NCBI RefSeq assembly: GCF_030656875.1
Contig: NZ_CP130943.1
Location: 2,108,001-2,172,000, forward strand
Length of the DNA: 64,000 bases
From: Prescottella sp. R16
Lineage (GTDB): Bacteria > Actinomycetota > Actinomycetes > Mycobacteriales > Mycobacteriaceae
Reading direction: 5' to 3'
Shown: positions 8,629 through 17,824 of the stretch, one piece after another
How positions within the stretch are numbered: position 1 is the stretch's first letter
Layout of the letters: every line of letters begins with the position of its first letter
The notes under the pieces: model-generated
Seen by the model: only the letters and a program-made list of their open reading frames with translations
Told to the model about the DNA's origin: nothing
Databases searched by the model: none
Translations under genes and position numbers: made by a program

Positions 8629-10154
8629 TCCCGACCGGATCGGCGCAGCATCTCCTGCGCCGACGGCGGACCCCACGTGCCGGCCTCGTACGGTTCCGGC
8701 CTACCCTGCTGCGCCCAGTGTTCGAGGACGGGATCGAGGATCTTCCACGACAACTCGACCTCGGCGTTCACCGGGAACAACGACGGCTCCCCGAGCAGGA
8801 CGTCGAGGATCAACCGTTCGTAGGCTTCCGGGGACGACTCGGTGAACGCCTGCCCGTAGCTGAAGTCCATGTTGACGTCCCGGACCTCCATGCTCGAGCC
8901 CGGCACCTTGGAACCGAACCGCATCGTGACCCCCTCGTCGGGCTGCACCCGGACGACGAGCGCGTTCTGGCCGAGTTCCTCGGTCATGGTGGCGTCGAAC
9001 GGCAGGTGCGGGGCACGTTTGAAGACGACCGCGATCTCGGTGACCCGCCGGCCCAAGCGTTTCCCGGTGCGCAGATAGAACGGCACCCCCGCCCAGCGGC
9101 GGGTGTCGACCTCGAGGGTGATCGCGGCGTACGTCTCGGTGATGGAGTCCTGCGCGAACCCCTCCTCCTCGTGCAGGCCGACGACCTTCTGACTGCCCTG
9201 CCAGCCGCCCGTGTACTGGCCGCGGGCGGTGGTCTCGTCGAGCGGTTCCGCGAGGCGGGTCGCCGACAGCACCTTGATCTTCTCGGCCTGCAACTCGGAC
9301 GGTTCGAAGCTGACCGGCTCCTCCATCGCGGTGAAGGCCAGCAGCTGCAGAAGATGGTTCTGGATGACGTCGCGGGCGGCGCCGATGCCGTCGTAGTAGC
9401 CGGCGCGGCCACCGAGCCCGATGTCCTCGGCCATCGTGATCTGCACGTGGTCGACGTAGTGCGCGTTCCAGATCGGATCGAACAACTGGTTCGCGAACCG
9501 CAGCGCCAGAATGTTCTGGACCGTCTCCTTGCCCAGATAGTGGTCGATGCGGAACACCGAGTCCTCGGGGAAGACGGTGTTCACCACCGCGTTCAGTTCC
9601 TTCGCCGACTCGAGGTCGTGCCCGAACGGCTTCTCGATGACGACCCGGCGCCACTGGCCGTCCGTCGACTGCGCCAGCCCCGATTTCGAGAGCTGCTCGC
9701 ACACCGTCGGGAACTGTGCCGGCGGCACCGACAGGTAGAACGCGTGGTTGCCGCGGGTGCCGCGCTCACGGTCGAGCGTGGCCAGCGTGTCGGCGAGCTC
9801 GGTGAACGCGGCCGCATCGTCGAAGCTGCCCTGCACGAAGCGGATGCCCTGCGACAGCTGCTCCCACACGTCCTCACGGAACTCGGTGCGCGCATGCTCG
9901 CGCACCGCGTCGTGGACGACCTTTCCGAAATCCTCGTTCGCCCAATCCCGTCGGGCGAACCCGACCAGAGCGAACCCGGGCGGCAACAGGCCTCTGTTGG
10001 CGAGGTCGTACACCGCCGGCATCAGCTTCTTGCGTGCCAGGTCACCGGTGACCCCGAAGATCACCAGGCCGCAGGGGCCGGCGATGCGAGGCAGTCGCCG
10101 GTCCCTGCTGTCCCGAAGTGGATTGCTCCACCGGTCCGCCGCGGGTCCGCTCAC
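8613..10154 (-). CDS. zwf: Glucose-6-phosphate 1-dehydrogenase
   Basis: A 513-residue enzyme oxidising glucose-6-phosphate to 6-phosphogluconolactone with NADP+. The N-terminal Rossmann motif is VIFGVTGDLARKKL (31-44); EKPFGHD is at 174-180 and the substrate signature RIDHYLGKE is at 202-210. Full family length with no breaks. Third gene of the pentose-phosphate operon, 3 bp after tal, overlapping opcA. Corresponds in context to the zwf2 locus of mycobacteria. Confidence 0.97.
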   Translation of the reverse strand: MSGPAADRWSNPLRDSRDRRLPRIAGPCGLVIFGVTGDLARKKLMPAVYDLANRGLLPPGFALVGFARRDWANEDFGKVVHDAVREHARTEFREDVWEQLSQGIRFVQGSFDDAAAFTELADTLATLDRERGTRGNHAFYLSVPPAQFPTVCEQLSKSGLAQSTDGQWRRVVIEKPFGHDLESAKELNAVVNTVFPEDSVFRIDHYLGKETVQNILALRFANQLFDPIWNAHYVDHVQITMAEDIGLGGRAGYYDGIGAARDVIQNHLLQLLAFTAMEEPVSFEPSELQAEKIKVLSATRLAEPLDETTARGQYTGGWQGSQKVVGLHEEEGFAQDSITETYAAITLEVDTRRWAGVPFYLRTGKRLGRRVTEIAVVFKRAPHLPFDATMTEELGQNALVVRVQPDEGVTMRFGSKVPGSSMEVRDVNMDFSYGQAFTESSPEAYERLILDVLLGEPSLFPVNAEVELSWKILDPVLEHWAQQGRPEPYEAGTWGPPSAQEMLRRSGREWRRP

Positions 10155-10157
10155 GGA

Positions 10158-11288
10158 TCAGCTCTCGCGAGCAGCCGTGAGCTGCTCCGTGATCGCGTCG
10201 AGGAGCTCGTTCCACGCCACCTCGAACTTGTCGACCCCCTCGGTCTCGAGCGTCTCGAACACCGCCGGGACGTCGATCCCGACCGCGGTGAGCGCGTCGA
10301 ACACCTGCTGCGACGCCGCGGCCGTCCCCGAGATCGTGTCCCCGGTGACGGTGCCGTGGTCGGCGACCGCCTCGAGGGTCTTCTCCGGCACCGTGTTGAC
10401 GGTGTGCGGGGCGACGAGCTCGGTCACGTACAGCGTGTCCGGGTAGGCCGGGTTCTTCACCCCCGTCGACGCCCACAGCGCACGCTGCACGCGGGCACCG
10501 GCGTCCGCGAGCGGCGCCCACCGGTCACCGCCCTCGAACACCCGCTGGTACGACGCGTACGCGAGCCGCGCGTTCGCCAGACCGGCCTTGCCGCGCAGCG
10601 CGAGCGCCTCCTCGGAGCCGATCTTGTCGAGCTGCGCGTCGATCTCGGTGTCCACGCGGGAGACGAAGAACGACGCCACCGAATGAATCTTCGACAGGTC
10701 GTGCCCGGCGGCGCGGGCGGCCTCGAGACCGGCCAGGTAGGCGTCGATGACGGCCTCGTACCGTTCCACCGAGAAGATCAGCGTCACGTTGACGCTGATG
10801 CCCTCCGCGATCACCCGGGTGATCGCCGGCAGTCCCGCCTTCGTGGCCGGGATCTTGATGAACAGGTTGTCCCGGTCGACGGCCTTCCACAGCTCGATCG
10901 CCTGCGCGACGGTGCCGTCGGTGTCGTGCGCGAGCCGCGGATCGACCTCGATCGACACCCGGCCGTCGACGCCGTCGGTGGCGGCCGCGGTCGGGGCCAG
11001 CACGTCGCACGCGTCGCGCACGTCGTCGGTGGTCAGCGCCCGGACCGTCTCGTCGACACCGGCGCCGCGCACCGCCAGTTCGTGCAGCTGCGCGTGGTAC
11101 TCGGGGCCCTTGAGCGCAGCCTGGAAGATCGACGGGTTGGTGGTGACGCCGACGACGCTGCGGGTCGCGATCAGCTCGGCGAGATTGCCCGTCTGCAGCC
11201 GCGACCGGGACAGGTCGTCGAGCCACACGGACACGCCGGCCGCGGACAGGGCCGCGAGGGTGGGGTTCTGGGTAGCGGTGTCAGTCAT
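10158..11288 (-). CDS. tal: Transaldolase
   Basis: A 376-residue transaldolase moving a dihydroxyacetone unit between sugar phosphates. [10 protein letters not shown] (about 46-55) is the family motif and the Schiff-base lysine is K145 in [10 protein letters not shown]. Length and the [15 protein letters not shown] strand match the longer actinobacterial transaldolases. The gene follows tkt by 6 bp and precedes zwf by 3 bp in the same leftward operon. Confidence 0.96.
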   Translation of the reverse strand: MTDTATQNPTLAALSAAGVSVWLDDLSRSRLQTGNLAELIATRSVVGVTTNPSIFQAALKGPEYHAQLHELAVRGAGVDETVRALTTDDVRDACDVLAPTAAATDGVDGRVSIEVDPRLAHDTDGTVAQAIELWKAVDRDNLFIKIPATKAGLPAITRVIAEGISVNVTLIFSVERYEAVIDAYLAGLEAARAAGHDLSKIHSVASFFVSRVDTEIDAQLDKIGSEEALALRGKAGLANARLAYASYQRVFEGGDRWAPLADAGARVQRALWASTGVKNPAYPDTLYVTELVAPHTVNTVPEKTLEAVADHGTVTGDTISGTAAASQQVFDALTAVGIDVPAVFETLETEGVDKFEVAWNELLDAITEQLTAARES

Positions 11289-11294
11289 GGTGAA

Positions 11295-13397
11295 TCATCC
11301 CTTCACACGAGTCAGGGAGCGGCGGGCTGCCTCGGTGACCGCGTCGGCGGTGATGCCGAACTCACGGAACAGCGTCTTGTAATCGGCCGACGCACCGTAG
11401 TGCTCGAGCGACACGGCCTCGCCGTCGCTTCCGATGATCTTGTACCACGGCATCGCGATACCGGCCTCGACGGACACCCGGGCCCGCACCGACGGCGGCA
11501 GGATCTCGTCGCGGTAGGACTGGTCCTGCTGCTCGAACCAGTCGAGGCACGGGACCGACACGACGCGGGTGGCGATGCCGTCCGCTTCGAGCACCTCACG
11601 GGCCGCGACGGCCAGCTGCAGTTCCGAGCCGGTGCCGAGCAGGATCACCTCGGGGGTGCCGGTCGACGCCTCGGCCAGCACGTACGCGCCACGCGCCACG
11701 CCTTCTGCCGCCTTCTCCCGAGTTCCCTCGAGGACGGGGATGTCCTGACGGGTCAGGGCCAGTGCGGTGGGGCCGGTCTTGTGCTCGAGCGCCGCCTTCC
11801 ACGCCTGCGCGGTCTCGTTGGCGTCACCCGGGCGGATCACCGACAGGTTCGGGATCGCCCGCAGCGCCGCGAGATGCTCGATCGGCTGGTGCGTCGGGCC
11901 GTCCTCGCCGAGACCGATGGAATCGTGCGTCCACACGTACAGCGCCGGGGTCTGCATCAGCGCGGCCAGCCGGACCGCGGGACGCATGTAGTCGCTGAAC
12001 ACCATGAACGTGCCGCCGTACGGGCGGGTCGGGCCGTGCAGCGCGATGCCGTTGAGGATCGAACCCATCGCGTGCTCACGGATACCGAAGTGCAGCGTCC
12101 GGCCGTACGGCTGGGCGTTCCAGTCCTTCGTCGAGATCGAGGTGGGGCCGAACGAGTCGGAGCCGTCGATCGTGGTGTTGTTGGAGCCGGCGAGGTCGGC
12201 GGAGCCGCCCCACAGTTCCGGCAGGATCGGGCCCAGCGCGTTGAGGGCCTTGCCCGAAGCCTTACGGGTCGCGACACCCTTCGCGTCGGCGTCCCACGAC
12301 GGCAGGACGTCCGCCCAGCCCTCCGGGAACTCGCCGGCGTGCAGACGGTCGAACAGCGCCTTGCGCTCCGGCTCGCGGGCAGCCCACGCATCGAACTCGG
12401 CCTGCCACTCGGCGTGAGCCGCGGCACCGCGGTCGACGACCTTGCGGGCGTGCGCGAAGGCGGCGGGGTCGACGTCGAAGCTCTTCTCCGGATCGAAACC
12501 GAGGGCACGCTTGACGCCCGCGACCTCCTCGGCGCCGAGCGCGGCACCGTGCACGTCACCGGTGTTCATCATCGTCGGCGCCGGGTAGCCGATGATCGTG
12601 CGCATCACGATGATCGACGGCTTGTCGGTGACCGCCTTCGCGGCTTCGACGGCGTCGAGGATCGCGGAAACGTTCTCGCCGCCCTCGACCCGCTGCACAT
12701 GCCAGCCGTAGGCCTCGTAGCGCTTCGCGACGTCCTCACCGAACGCGATCGCCGTGTCGTGCTCGATGGAGATCTCGTTGTCGTCGTAGAAGACGATGAG
12801 GTTGCCCAGCTGCTGGACGCCCGCGATGGACGACGCCTCGGAGGTGACACCCTCCTGCAGGTCGCCGTCGGACGCGATCACGTACACGTAGTGGTCGAAC
12901 GGGCTGGTGCCGGCCGCGGCGTCCGGATCGAACAGGCCACGCTCGCGGCGTGCCGCCATCGCCATGCCCACCGACGACGCCAGCCCCTGACCCAGCGGCC
13001 CGGTGGTCATCTCGACACCCACGGTGTGCCCGAACTCGGGGTGGCCCGGGGTGAGCGAACCCCACGTACGCAGCGCCTCGATGTCGGCCAACTCGAGGCC
13101 GTAGCCCGACAGGTACAGCTGCAGGTACAGCGTCAGGCTCGAATGCCCGCAGGACAGCACGAAGCGGTCGCGTCCGACCCACTCGGCATCCTTCGGGTCG
13201 TGCCGCAGCACCCGCTGGAACAACGTGTAGGCGAGCGGTGCCAGGCTCATCGCGGTGCCCGGGTGGCCGTTGCCGACCTTCTGGACGGCGTCCGCGGCGA
13301 GAACGCGAACGGTGTCGACGGCCTTGGTGTCCAGATCGGTCCAGTCGCTGGGATGGACCGGCTGGGTGAGGACGCGGATCTCGTCTGTGATCGACAC
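11295..13397 (-). CDS. tkt: Transketolase
   Basis: A 700-residue thiamine-diphosphate enzyme. KVGNGHPGTAMSLAPLAY is near residue 40, the TPP motif runs from SDGDLQEG (176) to YDDN (about 207), and the C-terminal half has the pyrimidine-binding domain (FGIREHAMGSILNGIALHG). The frame is open about 100 codons further upstream without similarity. GTG 13397 is chosen because an AGGAGA ribosome site lies 9 bases before it and SITDEIRVL is the usual N-terminus. First gene of the pentose-phosphate operon; its promoter must lie in the gap shared with ctaB. Confidence 0.96.
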   Translation of the reverse strand: MSITDEIRVLTQPVHPSDWTDLDTKAVDTVRVLAADAVQKVGNGHPGTAMSLAPLAYTLFQRVLRHDPKDAEWVGRDRFVLSCGHSSLTLYLQLYLSGYGLELADIEALRTWGSLTPGHPEFGHTVGVEMTTGPLGQGLASSVGMAMAARRERGLFDPDAAAGTSPFDHYVYVIASDGDLQEGVTSEASSIAGVQQLGNLIVFYDDNEISIEHDTAIAFGEDVAKRYEAYGWHVQRVEGGENVSAILDAVEAAKAVTDKPSIIVMRTIIGYPAPTMMNTGDVHGAALGAEEVAGVKRALGFDPEKSFDVDPAAFAHARKVVDRGAAAHAEWQAEFDAWAAREPERKALFDRLHAGEFPEGWADVLPSWDADAKGVATRKASGKALNALGPILPELWGGSADLAGSNNTTIDGSDSFGPTSISTKDWNAQPYGRTLHFGIREHAMGSILNGIALHGPTRPYGGTFMVFSDYMRPAVRLAALMQTPALYVWTHDSIGLGEDGPTHQPIEHLAALRAIPNLSVIRPGDANETAQAWKAALEHKTGPTALALTRQDIPVLEGTREKAAEGVARGAYVLAEASTGTPEVILLGTGSELQLAVAAREVLEADGIATRVVSVPCLDWFEQQDQSYRDEILPPSVRARVSVEAGIAMPWYKIIGSDGEAVSLEHYGASADYKTLFREFGITADAVTEAARRSLTRVKG

Positions 13398-13603
13398 GGG
13401 CAGATGTCTCCTGACATGGTTGGACGTGGAGCCGGAGGGTGGCCGGATGATGCGGTGGGCGTCGCCGAGCCTCTCGTGCGTCTCCAGACTAATGTGCAGC
13501 CCACTTCGGGTCGATTCGGTTGCCGTCCGAGCGGCGTCTACCATCGGTCGTAGTAGAGCACCGGCAAAAACGAGGATGTAGTCGCGTGGGGCAAGGAGAC
13601 AGC
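13398..13603. promoter_or_regulatory. Divergent tkt / ctaB intergenic region
   Basis: A 206-bp gap between divergent starts that must hold promoters for the pentose-phosphate operon and for ctaB. Visible are the two ribosome sites (AGGAGA for tkt, AAGGAG for ctaB) and AT-richer runs near 13545-13575. I see no clear inverted-repeat operator. Confidence 0.5.
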
Positions 13604-14593
13604 GTGCGTACAGGGCATAGGCCGAGCGGACACGGCTTCGGCGGCCCTGGCGACGCTCCCGAATCGAACACTGCGCGGGACACCTCGACGCTGTGGGGTC
13701 GTGTGACATCGACCGTTCTGGCGTACGTCGCGCTCACCAAACCGCGGGTCATCGAGCTGCTGCTCGTCGCGACCATCCCGGCGATGTTGCTCGCCGACCG
13801 CGGACACGTCGACCTGGTCCTCATCATCAGCACCCTGTTCGGTGGCTGGATGGGTGCCGCGAGCGCCAACTCGCTCAACTGTGTGGTCGACGCCGACATC
13901 GACAAGGTGATGAAGCGCACTGCGCTGCGCCCCCTGGCCCGGCAGGCCGTGCCCACGAAGAACGCATTCGTCTTCGGCATGATCCTCGGCCTGGCGTCGT
14001 TCCTGTGGCTGTGGTGGGCCGCCACCCTGCTCGCCGGCATCCTGGTCGTCGTCACGATCGCGTTCTACGTGCTCGTCTACACGATGGTCCTCAAGCGCCG
14101 CACCTGGCAGAACGTCATCTGGGGCGGCGCGGCCGGCTGCATGCCCGTCATGGTCGGCTGGGCCGCCGTCACCGGGTCGCTCAGCTGGGAGCCGGTCGTC
14201 CTGTTCCTGATCATCTTCTTCTGGACGCCGCCGCACACGTGGGCCCTCGCGATGCGCTACAAGGAGGACTACAAGGCCGCGGGTGTGCCGATGCTCCCCG
14301 TGATCGCCTCCGAGGAACACGTCACCAAGCAGATCGTCATCTACACGTGGGCCACCGTTCTCGCGTCCCTGGCCCTGGTGCCGGCCGCCGGCTGGATCTA
14401 TGCGATCGTCACCCTCCTCGCCGGAGCCTGGTTCCTGTTCGTCGCCCACCAGCTGTACCGCAGCGTCCGCGGCGGCACCCCCATCAAGCCGCTCAAGCTG
14501 TTCCTGCAGTCCAACAACTACCTCGCCGTCGTCTGCTGCGGCCTGGCCGTCGACTCGATCCTCGGCTGGAACACCATCGCCGGCTACTTCTGA
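13604..14593 (+). CDS. ctaB: Protoheme IX farnesyltransferase (heme O synthase)
   Basis: A 329-residue membrane prenyltransferase adding a farnesyl group to heme b to make heme O for cytochrome oxidase. The first Asp-rich motif is N92-x3-D96-x-D98-x-D100 ([10 protein letters not shown]), and the second region contains [19 protein letters not shown]. About nine hydrophobic segments fit the family. GTG 13604 is chosen for the AAGGAG site 5 bases upstream; GTG 13586 is a possible alternative. Divergent from tkt, as in mycobacteria, and on the same branch of heme A synthesis as ctaA 2 kb away. Confidence 0.95.
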   Translation: MRTGHRPSGHGFGGPGDAPESNTARDTSTLWGRVTSTVLAYVALTKPRVIELLLVATIPAMLLADRGHVDLVLIISTLFGGWMGAASANSLNCVVDADIDKVMKRTALRPLARQAVPTKNAFVFGMILGLASFLWLWWAATLLAGILVVVTIAFYVLVYTMVLKRRTWQNVIWGGAAGCMPVMVGWAAVTGSLSWEPVVLFLIIFFWTPPHTWALAMRYKEDYKAAGVPMLPVIASEEHVTKQIVIYTWATVLASLALVPAAGWIYAIVTLLAGAWFLFVAHQLYRSVRGGTPIKPLKLFLQSNNYLAVVCCGLAVDSILGWNTIAGYF

Positions 14594-14669
14594 CAGGCAG
14601 GCCTGACCGGGCCGGGCCGTGAAGCATGCGACACAGCTTCGGCGCTCCACGCGGGACAACTGGCCGGCG

Positions 14670-15257
14670 TCAGTTCCAGTACAGCGGCTCTCGCATCCGA
14701 TCGTCGAGCACCGCATCGATACGCCGGTCGACCACGACGAGGTCGACGGCTTCCGGATGATCTGCGCCGATGGAAGCGAAGTGGGGGTCCACATCGTTGG
14801 CGATGCACCATGCGCGGTCGGCAGGCCAGATGAACGCAGGATCGGGACAGTCGCCGTACCGCCACCGTGTGGGATCGCTGCTGTTCCAGTCTGCATAGTC
14901 GGCCAGTGCGCCTCGGAACAACCAGTAGTCGCGGTTGGGAATCAGAAAATTGGGTGAAGCGTCGACAGTGATCGTGCCCCACCCGTCCCACATGCAGAAA
15001 TAGCATTCGTCCGGCGTCGTCGTGTACCGGGACAGGATCTCCAGTACGACGCCGACCTCGTCCTTCTCCGACAATTCATGCTGTTCGAAATCGACGTCCC
15101 TCGTCCGCTGGCCCGGAAAGCTCGGATCGGGAATGAACCGCAGCCGCGCATAGCGTGAGTATCCGGACGGACCGTGCACCGCCAGCCGATCCCACGGAAG
15201 ACCCTGACCGACCAGCCATTCGGCGGCTGATGCATCACTGCACAGTTCGAAGCTCAC
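14670..15257 (-). CDS. Hypothetical protein, unrecognised
   Basis: A 195-residue soluble protein from GTG 15257 (SFELCSDASAAEWLV). A TTG at 15287 would add ten residues, but its TAGGAG site directly abuts it. It is rich in Trp, Tyr and Asp, with two similar D-P-x-F-I/W segments and no membrane or signal sequence. The CYFCMWDGWG and IPNRDYWLFRGAL stretches look conserved but I cannot name the family. Convergent with ctaB and not part of the mycobacterial order here, so it is accessory. No function is proposed. Confidence 0.6.
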   Translation of the reverse strand: MSFELCSDASAAEWLVGQGLPWDRLAVHGPSGYSRYARLRFIPDPSFPGQRTRDVDFEQHELSEKDEVGVVLEILSRYTTTPDECYFCMWDGWGTITVDASPNFLIPNRDYWLFRGALADYADWNSSDPTRWRYGDCPDPAFIWPADRAWCIANDVDPHFASIGADHPEAVDLVVVDRRIDAVLDDRMREPLYWN

Positions 15258-15361
15258 CCCGCCATTGTGCGCATGCGGTACCGGCAACTCCTACTCTTAT
15301 CGGATGCGGGGAGAACGCAACTACGATCTCGTGACCATCGAACTCGGCCCCTACGCGAATC

Positions 15362-16327
15362 TCACGGCACCAGCACGATCGATCCTGTCGTCCGCCGCCC
15401 TTCGAGGTCGCGGTGTGCTTGTGCGGCGTCGGCGAGGGGATAGCTGCCGCCGACCCGCAGCTGCAGGGTGCCGGCAGCGAGGGCGCCCAGGACATCCCCG
15501 GCCCGCCACGTGAGTTCCTCCCGATCCCGGACGTAGTGGGCGAGCGTGGGACGGGTCACGAACAGGGAGCCGCCCGCATTGAGGCGCTGCAGATCGAACG
15601 GTGGCACCGGCCCGCTCGCCGCCCCGAACAACACCAGCGTGCCGCGGATCCGCAGCGACGCCAGACTCGCATCGAACGTGTCCTTGCCGACACCGTCGTA
15701 CACCGCGGCCACACCCTCACCGCCGGTCAGCGCGCGCACCCGATCGGCCAGGTCGTCGCCGTACCGCAACACCTGCCACGCGCCCGCCTCCCGGGACAGC
15801 TGCTCCTTTTCGTCCGTCGACACCGTCGTGATCACGCGCACGCCCTTCGCGGCCGCCAGCTGCGTCAGCAGCAGCCCCACACCGCCCGCCCCGGCATGCA
15901 CCAGCACCGTGTCGCCCGGCTGCGCCGCATACGCCGACTCGATCAGATAGTGCGCCGTCATCCCCTGCAGCAGTGCCGACGCCGCCTGCTCGGGGGCCAC
16001 CCCGTCCGGCACCGGCACCGCGACGTCCGCGGGCACGAGCACCTGCTCGGCGTAACTGCCGGGCGCTGCCGCCCACGCCACCCGATCACCCACCGCGAAC
16101 CCGGTCACGTCGGCGCCGAGGGCGGTGACGACACCGGTGCCCTCGTCACCCGGGATGTACGGCAGGTCCCGCGCATAGATTCCGGTGCGGATGTAGGTGT
16201 CGATGAAATTGACGCCGATCGCCTCGGTCTCCACCAACAGATCACCGGCGCCGGGCCGGGGCGCCGGTATCTCCGACGGGGTGAGGACGTCCGGACCACC
16301 AGTGTGGGACACCACGATTGCGCGCAT
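15362..16327 (-). CDS. qor: Quinone oxidoreductase (zeta-crystallin-like MDR family)
   Basis: A 321-residue zinc-free medium-chain reductase reducing quinones with NADPH. The N-terminal GroES-like domain carries GVNFIDTYIRTGIY and PGDEGTGVV; the cofactor motif AGAGGVG is at about 145-151. No structural or catalytic zinc ligands are seen, as expected for quinone reductases. ATG 16327 is preferred to the upstream GTG 16336 because MRAIVV is the usual start. It diverges from the next gene with a 23-bp gap and keeps the place it has beside ctaB in mycobacteria (Rv1454c). Confidence 0.92.
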   Translation of the reverse strand: MRAIVVSHTGGPDVLTPSEIPAPRPGAGDLLVETEAIGVNFIDTYIRTGIYARDLPYIPGDEGTGVVTALGADVTGFAVGDRVAWAAAPGSYAEQVLVPADVAVPVPDGVAPEQAASALLQGMTAHYLIESAYAAQPGDTVLVHAGAGGVGLLLTQLAAAKGVRVITTVSTDEKEQLSREAGAWQVLRYGDDLADRVRALTGGEGVAAVYDGVGKDTFDASLASLRIRGTLVLFGAASGPVPPFDLQRLNAGGSLFVTRPTLAHYVRDREELTWRAGDVLGALAAGTLQLRVGGSYPLADAAQAHRDLEGRRTTGSIVLVP

Positions 16328-16350
16328 GATCCGCACAGTAGTCTGACCTC

Positions 16351-16704
16351 ATGAGCACCGACACCCAGAGCACCGCCGCGGCCCCGGTTCTGCCGTCGGG
16401 CACGGTCGCCGCGATCCGCACATTCCTGTCCGAGCACGGCGGCACCGCCAGCGCCGTCGTCCAGCCCGTCGGCCGGGCCGGCGTCCGCATCACCCTCGTC
16501 GGCGCCGACGGCATCCTCGGCGACCAGGTGGTCGACACCCTCGAGATCGCGAACGCCGTCGTCGCGTCGTTCGACGAGATCACCGTCTCCGAATGGGAGC
16601 GCGAGCTGGTCAGCGTCGTCACCCCCCGCCAGGGCCACTGGGCCAAGATGGCCGGCTGGGTCGCGAACCAGACCCGGTTCCCCAAGGCGCGTAACGAGCG
16701 CTGA
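16351..16704 (+). CDS. Conserved hypothetical protein (Rv1455-type)
   Basis: A 117-residue soluble protein with no membrane segment. The middle (GVRITLVGADGILGDQVVDTLE) and the Trp-rich end (GHWAKMAGWVANQTRF) look conserved. Position between qor and ctaA matches the small uncharacterised gene at the mycobacterial locus, so it is probably the orthologue. It ends 5 bp before a strong hairpin terminator. Function unknown; linkage suggests, weakly, a role near respiratory-chain assembly. Confidence 0.75.
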   Translation: MSTDTQSTAAAPVLPSGTVAAIRTFLSEHGGTASAVVQPVGRAGVRITLVGADGILGDQVVDTLEIANAVVASFDEITVSEWERELVSVVTPRQGHWAKMAGWVANQTRFPKARNER

Positions 16705-16709
16705 CCGCA

Positions 16710-16759
16710 GCAGACGCCGAAGGCCGGGACCCGATCGGGTCCCGGCCTTCGCCGTCTGC
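16710..16759. terminator. Bidirectional hairpin terminator between two convergent genes
   Basis: A 24-base inverted repeat with one mismatch and a two-base loop centred on 16734/16735 (arms begin gcagacg and end cgtctgc). It lies 5 bp after the stop of the 117-residue gene and 12 bp after the stop of convergent ctaA, so it can end transcription from both sides. There is no T-tract, typical of high-GC actinobacterial terminators. Confidence 0.9.
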
Positions 16760-16771
16760 GGGACATGTCTG

Positions 16772-17743
16772 TCAGGCCGCTGCGGTCACCCGGTCGGGTG
16801 CGGGGACGGTCTCACGGACCCGACCCGCGGCGTACAGGGCGGCGGTCGCCGCGGTACACGCGCCGGCGAGCGCCACGTGGATCGTGACCAGGGCCGCCGG
16901 AATGTCCATCCAGAACTGGATCAGTCCCACGCATGCCTGCGCCACGACGAGCCCGATCACGACCTTCAAACGCAGCTTGATCGCCGCCCGCGCCCCGATG
17001 GCGTACAGCGCGAATCCGAGACCGACCAGCAGCGCCAGATAGCCGACCAACAGTTCGGCGTGCAGATGCACCAGGTTCGTGATGTCGAGGTTCAGGCGTT
17101 CGACGGTGCGCTCGGGATTCTTGTCACCGGCGTGCGGTCCGGCGCCGGTCACCATCGTGCCCGCGACCAGCGTGCCGGCCAACACCACACCCGACAGGGC
17201 GGTCAGCCAGCGCAACTGCTTGGGCAGGGTGGTGGTGTCGACACCGTCGTCCGGTTGATCGATCTTGTGGTAGAGCAACACCGACAGCCACACCATGCCC
17301 ATCGACACCAGCAGGTGGATCGCGACGGTCCACCACAGCAACCCGGTGAGCACGGTGATACCGCCGATGATCGCCTGCGCGACGGTCGACGCCGGCATCA
17401 GCCACGCATAGAACTGGACCTCGCGGCGGCGGGCCGCACGAGTGACCGCGATGACGATGGCCGCGGACACCGCGACCACCACGAACGTCAGGAGTCGGTT
17501 ACCGAACTCGACGGCCTGATGGAACCACGGCGCCGTCGAATCCCCGGTCGGGACGAAACTGCCCGGATAGCATTGCGGCCACGTGGTGCACCCCAGCCCG
17601 GAGGCCGTCACACGGACCACCGAACCGGTGACCGCGATCCCGCCCTGGGCGACGATCACCGCGAACGCGATCCACTTCTGGACCGCGAGCGACGGTAGCG
17701 GCAGACGATTGACCAGGTTCACGAAACCGCGATACAGCACCAC
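16772..17743 (-). CDS. ctaA: Heme A synthase
   Basis: A 323-residue integral membrane enzyme oxidising heme O to heme A for the aa3 cytochrome oxidase. Eight hydrophobic segments are visible, with conserved heme-ligand histidines in FHQAVEFGNRLLTF, AIHLLVSMGMVWL, LVHLHAELLVG and VTIHVALAGA. A cysteine pair (GLGCTTWPQCYPG) in the first extracytoplasmic loop matches CtaA proteins. Works with CtaB encoded 2 kb away. The start is taken at 17743, giving a short cytoplasmic N-terminus. Confidence 0.95.
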   Translation of the reverse strand: MVLYRGFVNLVNRLPLPSLAVQKWIAFAVIVAQGGIAVTGSVVRVTASGLGCTTWPQCYPGSFVPTGDSTAPWFHQAVEFGNRLLTFVVVAVSAAIVIAVTRAARRREVQFYAWLMPASTVAQAIIGGITVLTGLLWWTVAIHLLVSMGMVWLSVLLYHKIDQPDDGVDTTTLPKQLRWLTALSGVVLAGTLVAGTMVTGAGPHAGDKNPERTVERLNLDITNLVHLHAELLVGYLALLVGLGFALYAIGARAAIKLRLKVVIGLVVAQACVGLIQFWMDIPAALVTIHVALAGACTAATAALYAAGRVRETVPAPDRVTAAA

Positions 17744-17824
17744 ACCGACGATCGTAGAGGTCCGTCCACTACGCGATGTAGTTGGGGGTGCGTTCGATGC
17801 GGGGAAACGTGCAGGTAGCGGCGC

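Noticed and set aside
8718..13553. A very long plus-strand open frame opposite zwf, tal and tkt
   Set aside because: It is the antisense of three well-supported enzymes and has the Arg/Asp/Gly/Val-rich composition of high-GC shadow frames. No family is visible, so it is a composition artefact.
13398..13603. GlxR/CRP-type operator between tkt and ctaB
   Set aside because: No TGTGA-N6-TCACA-like site could be found in the gap.
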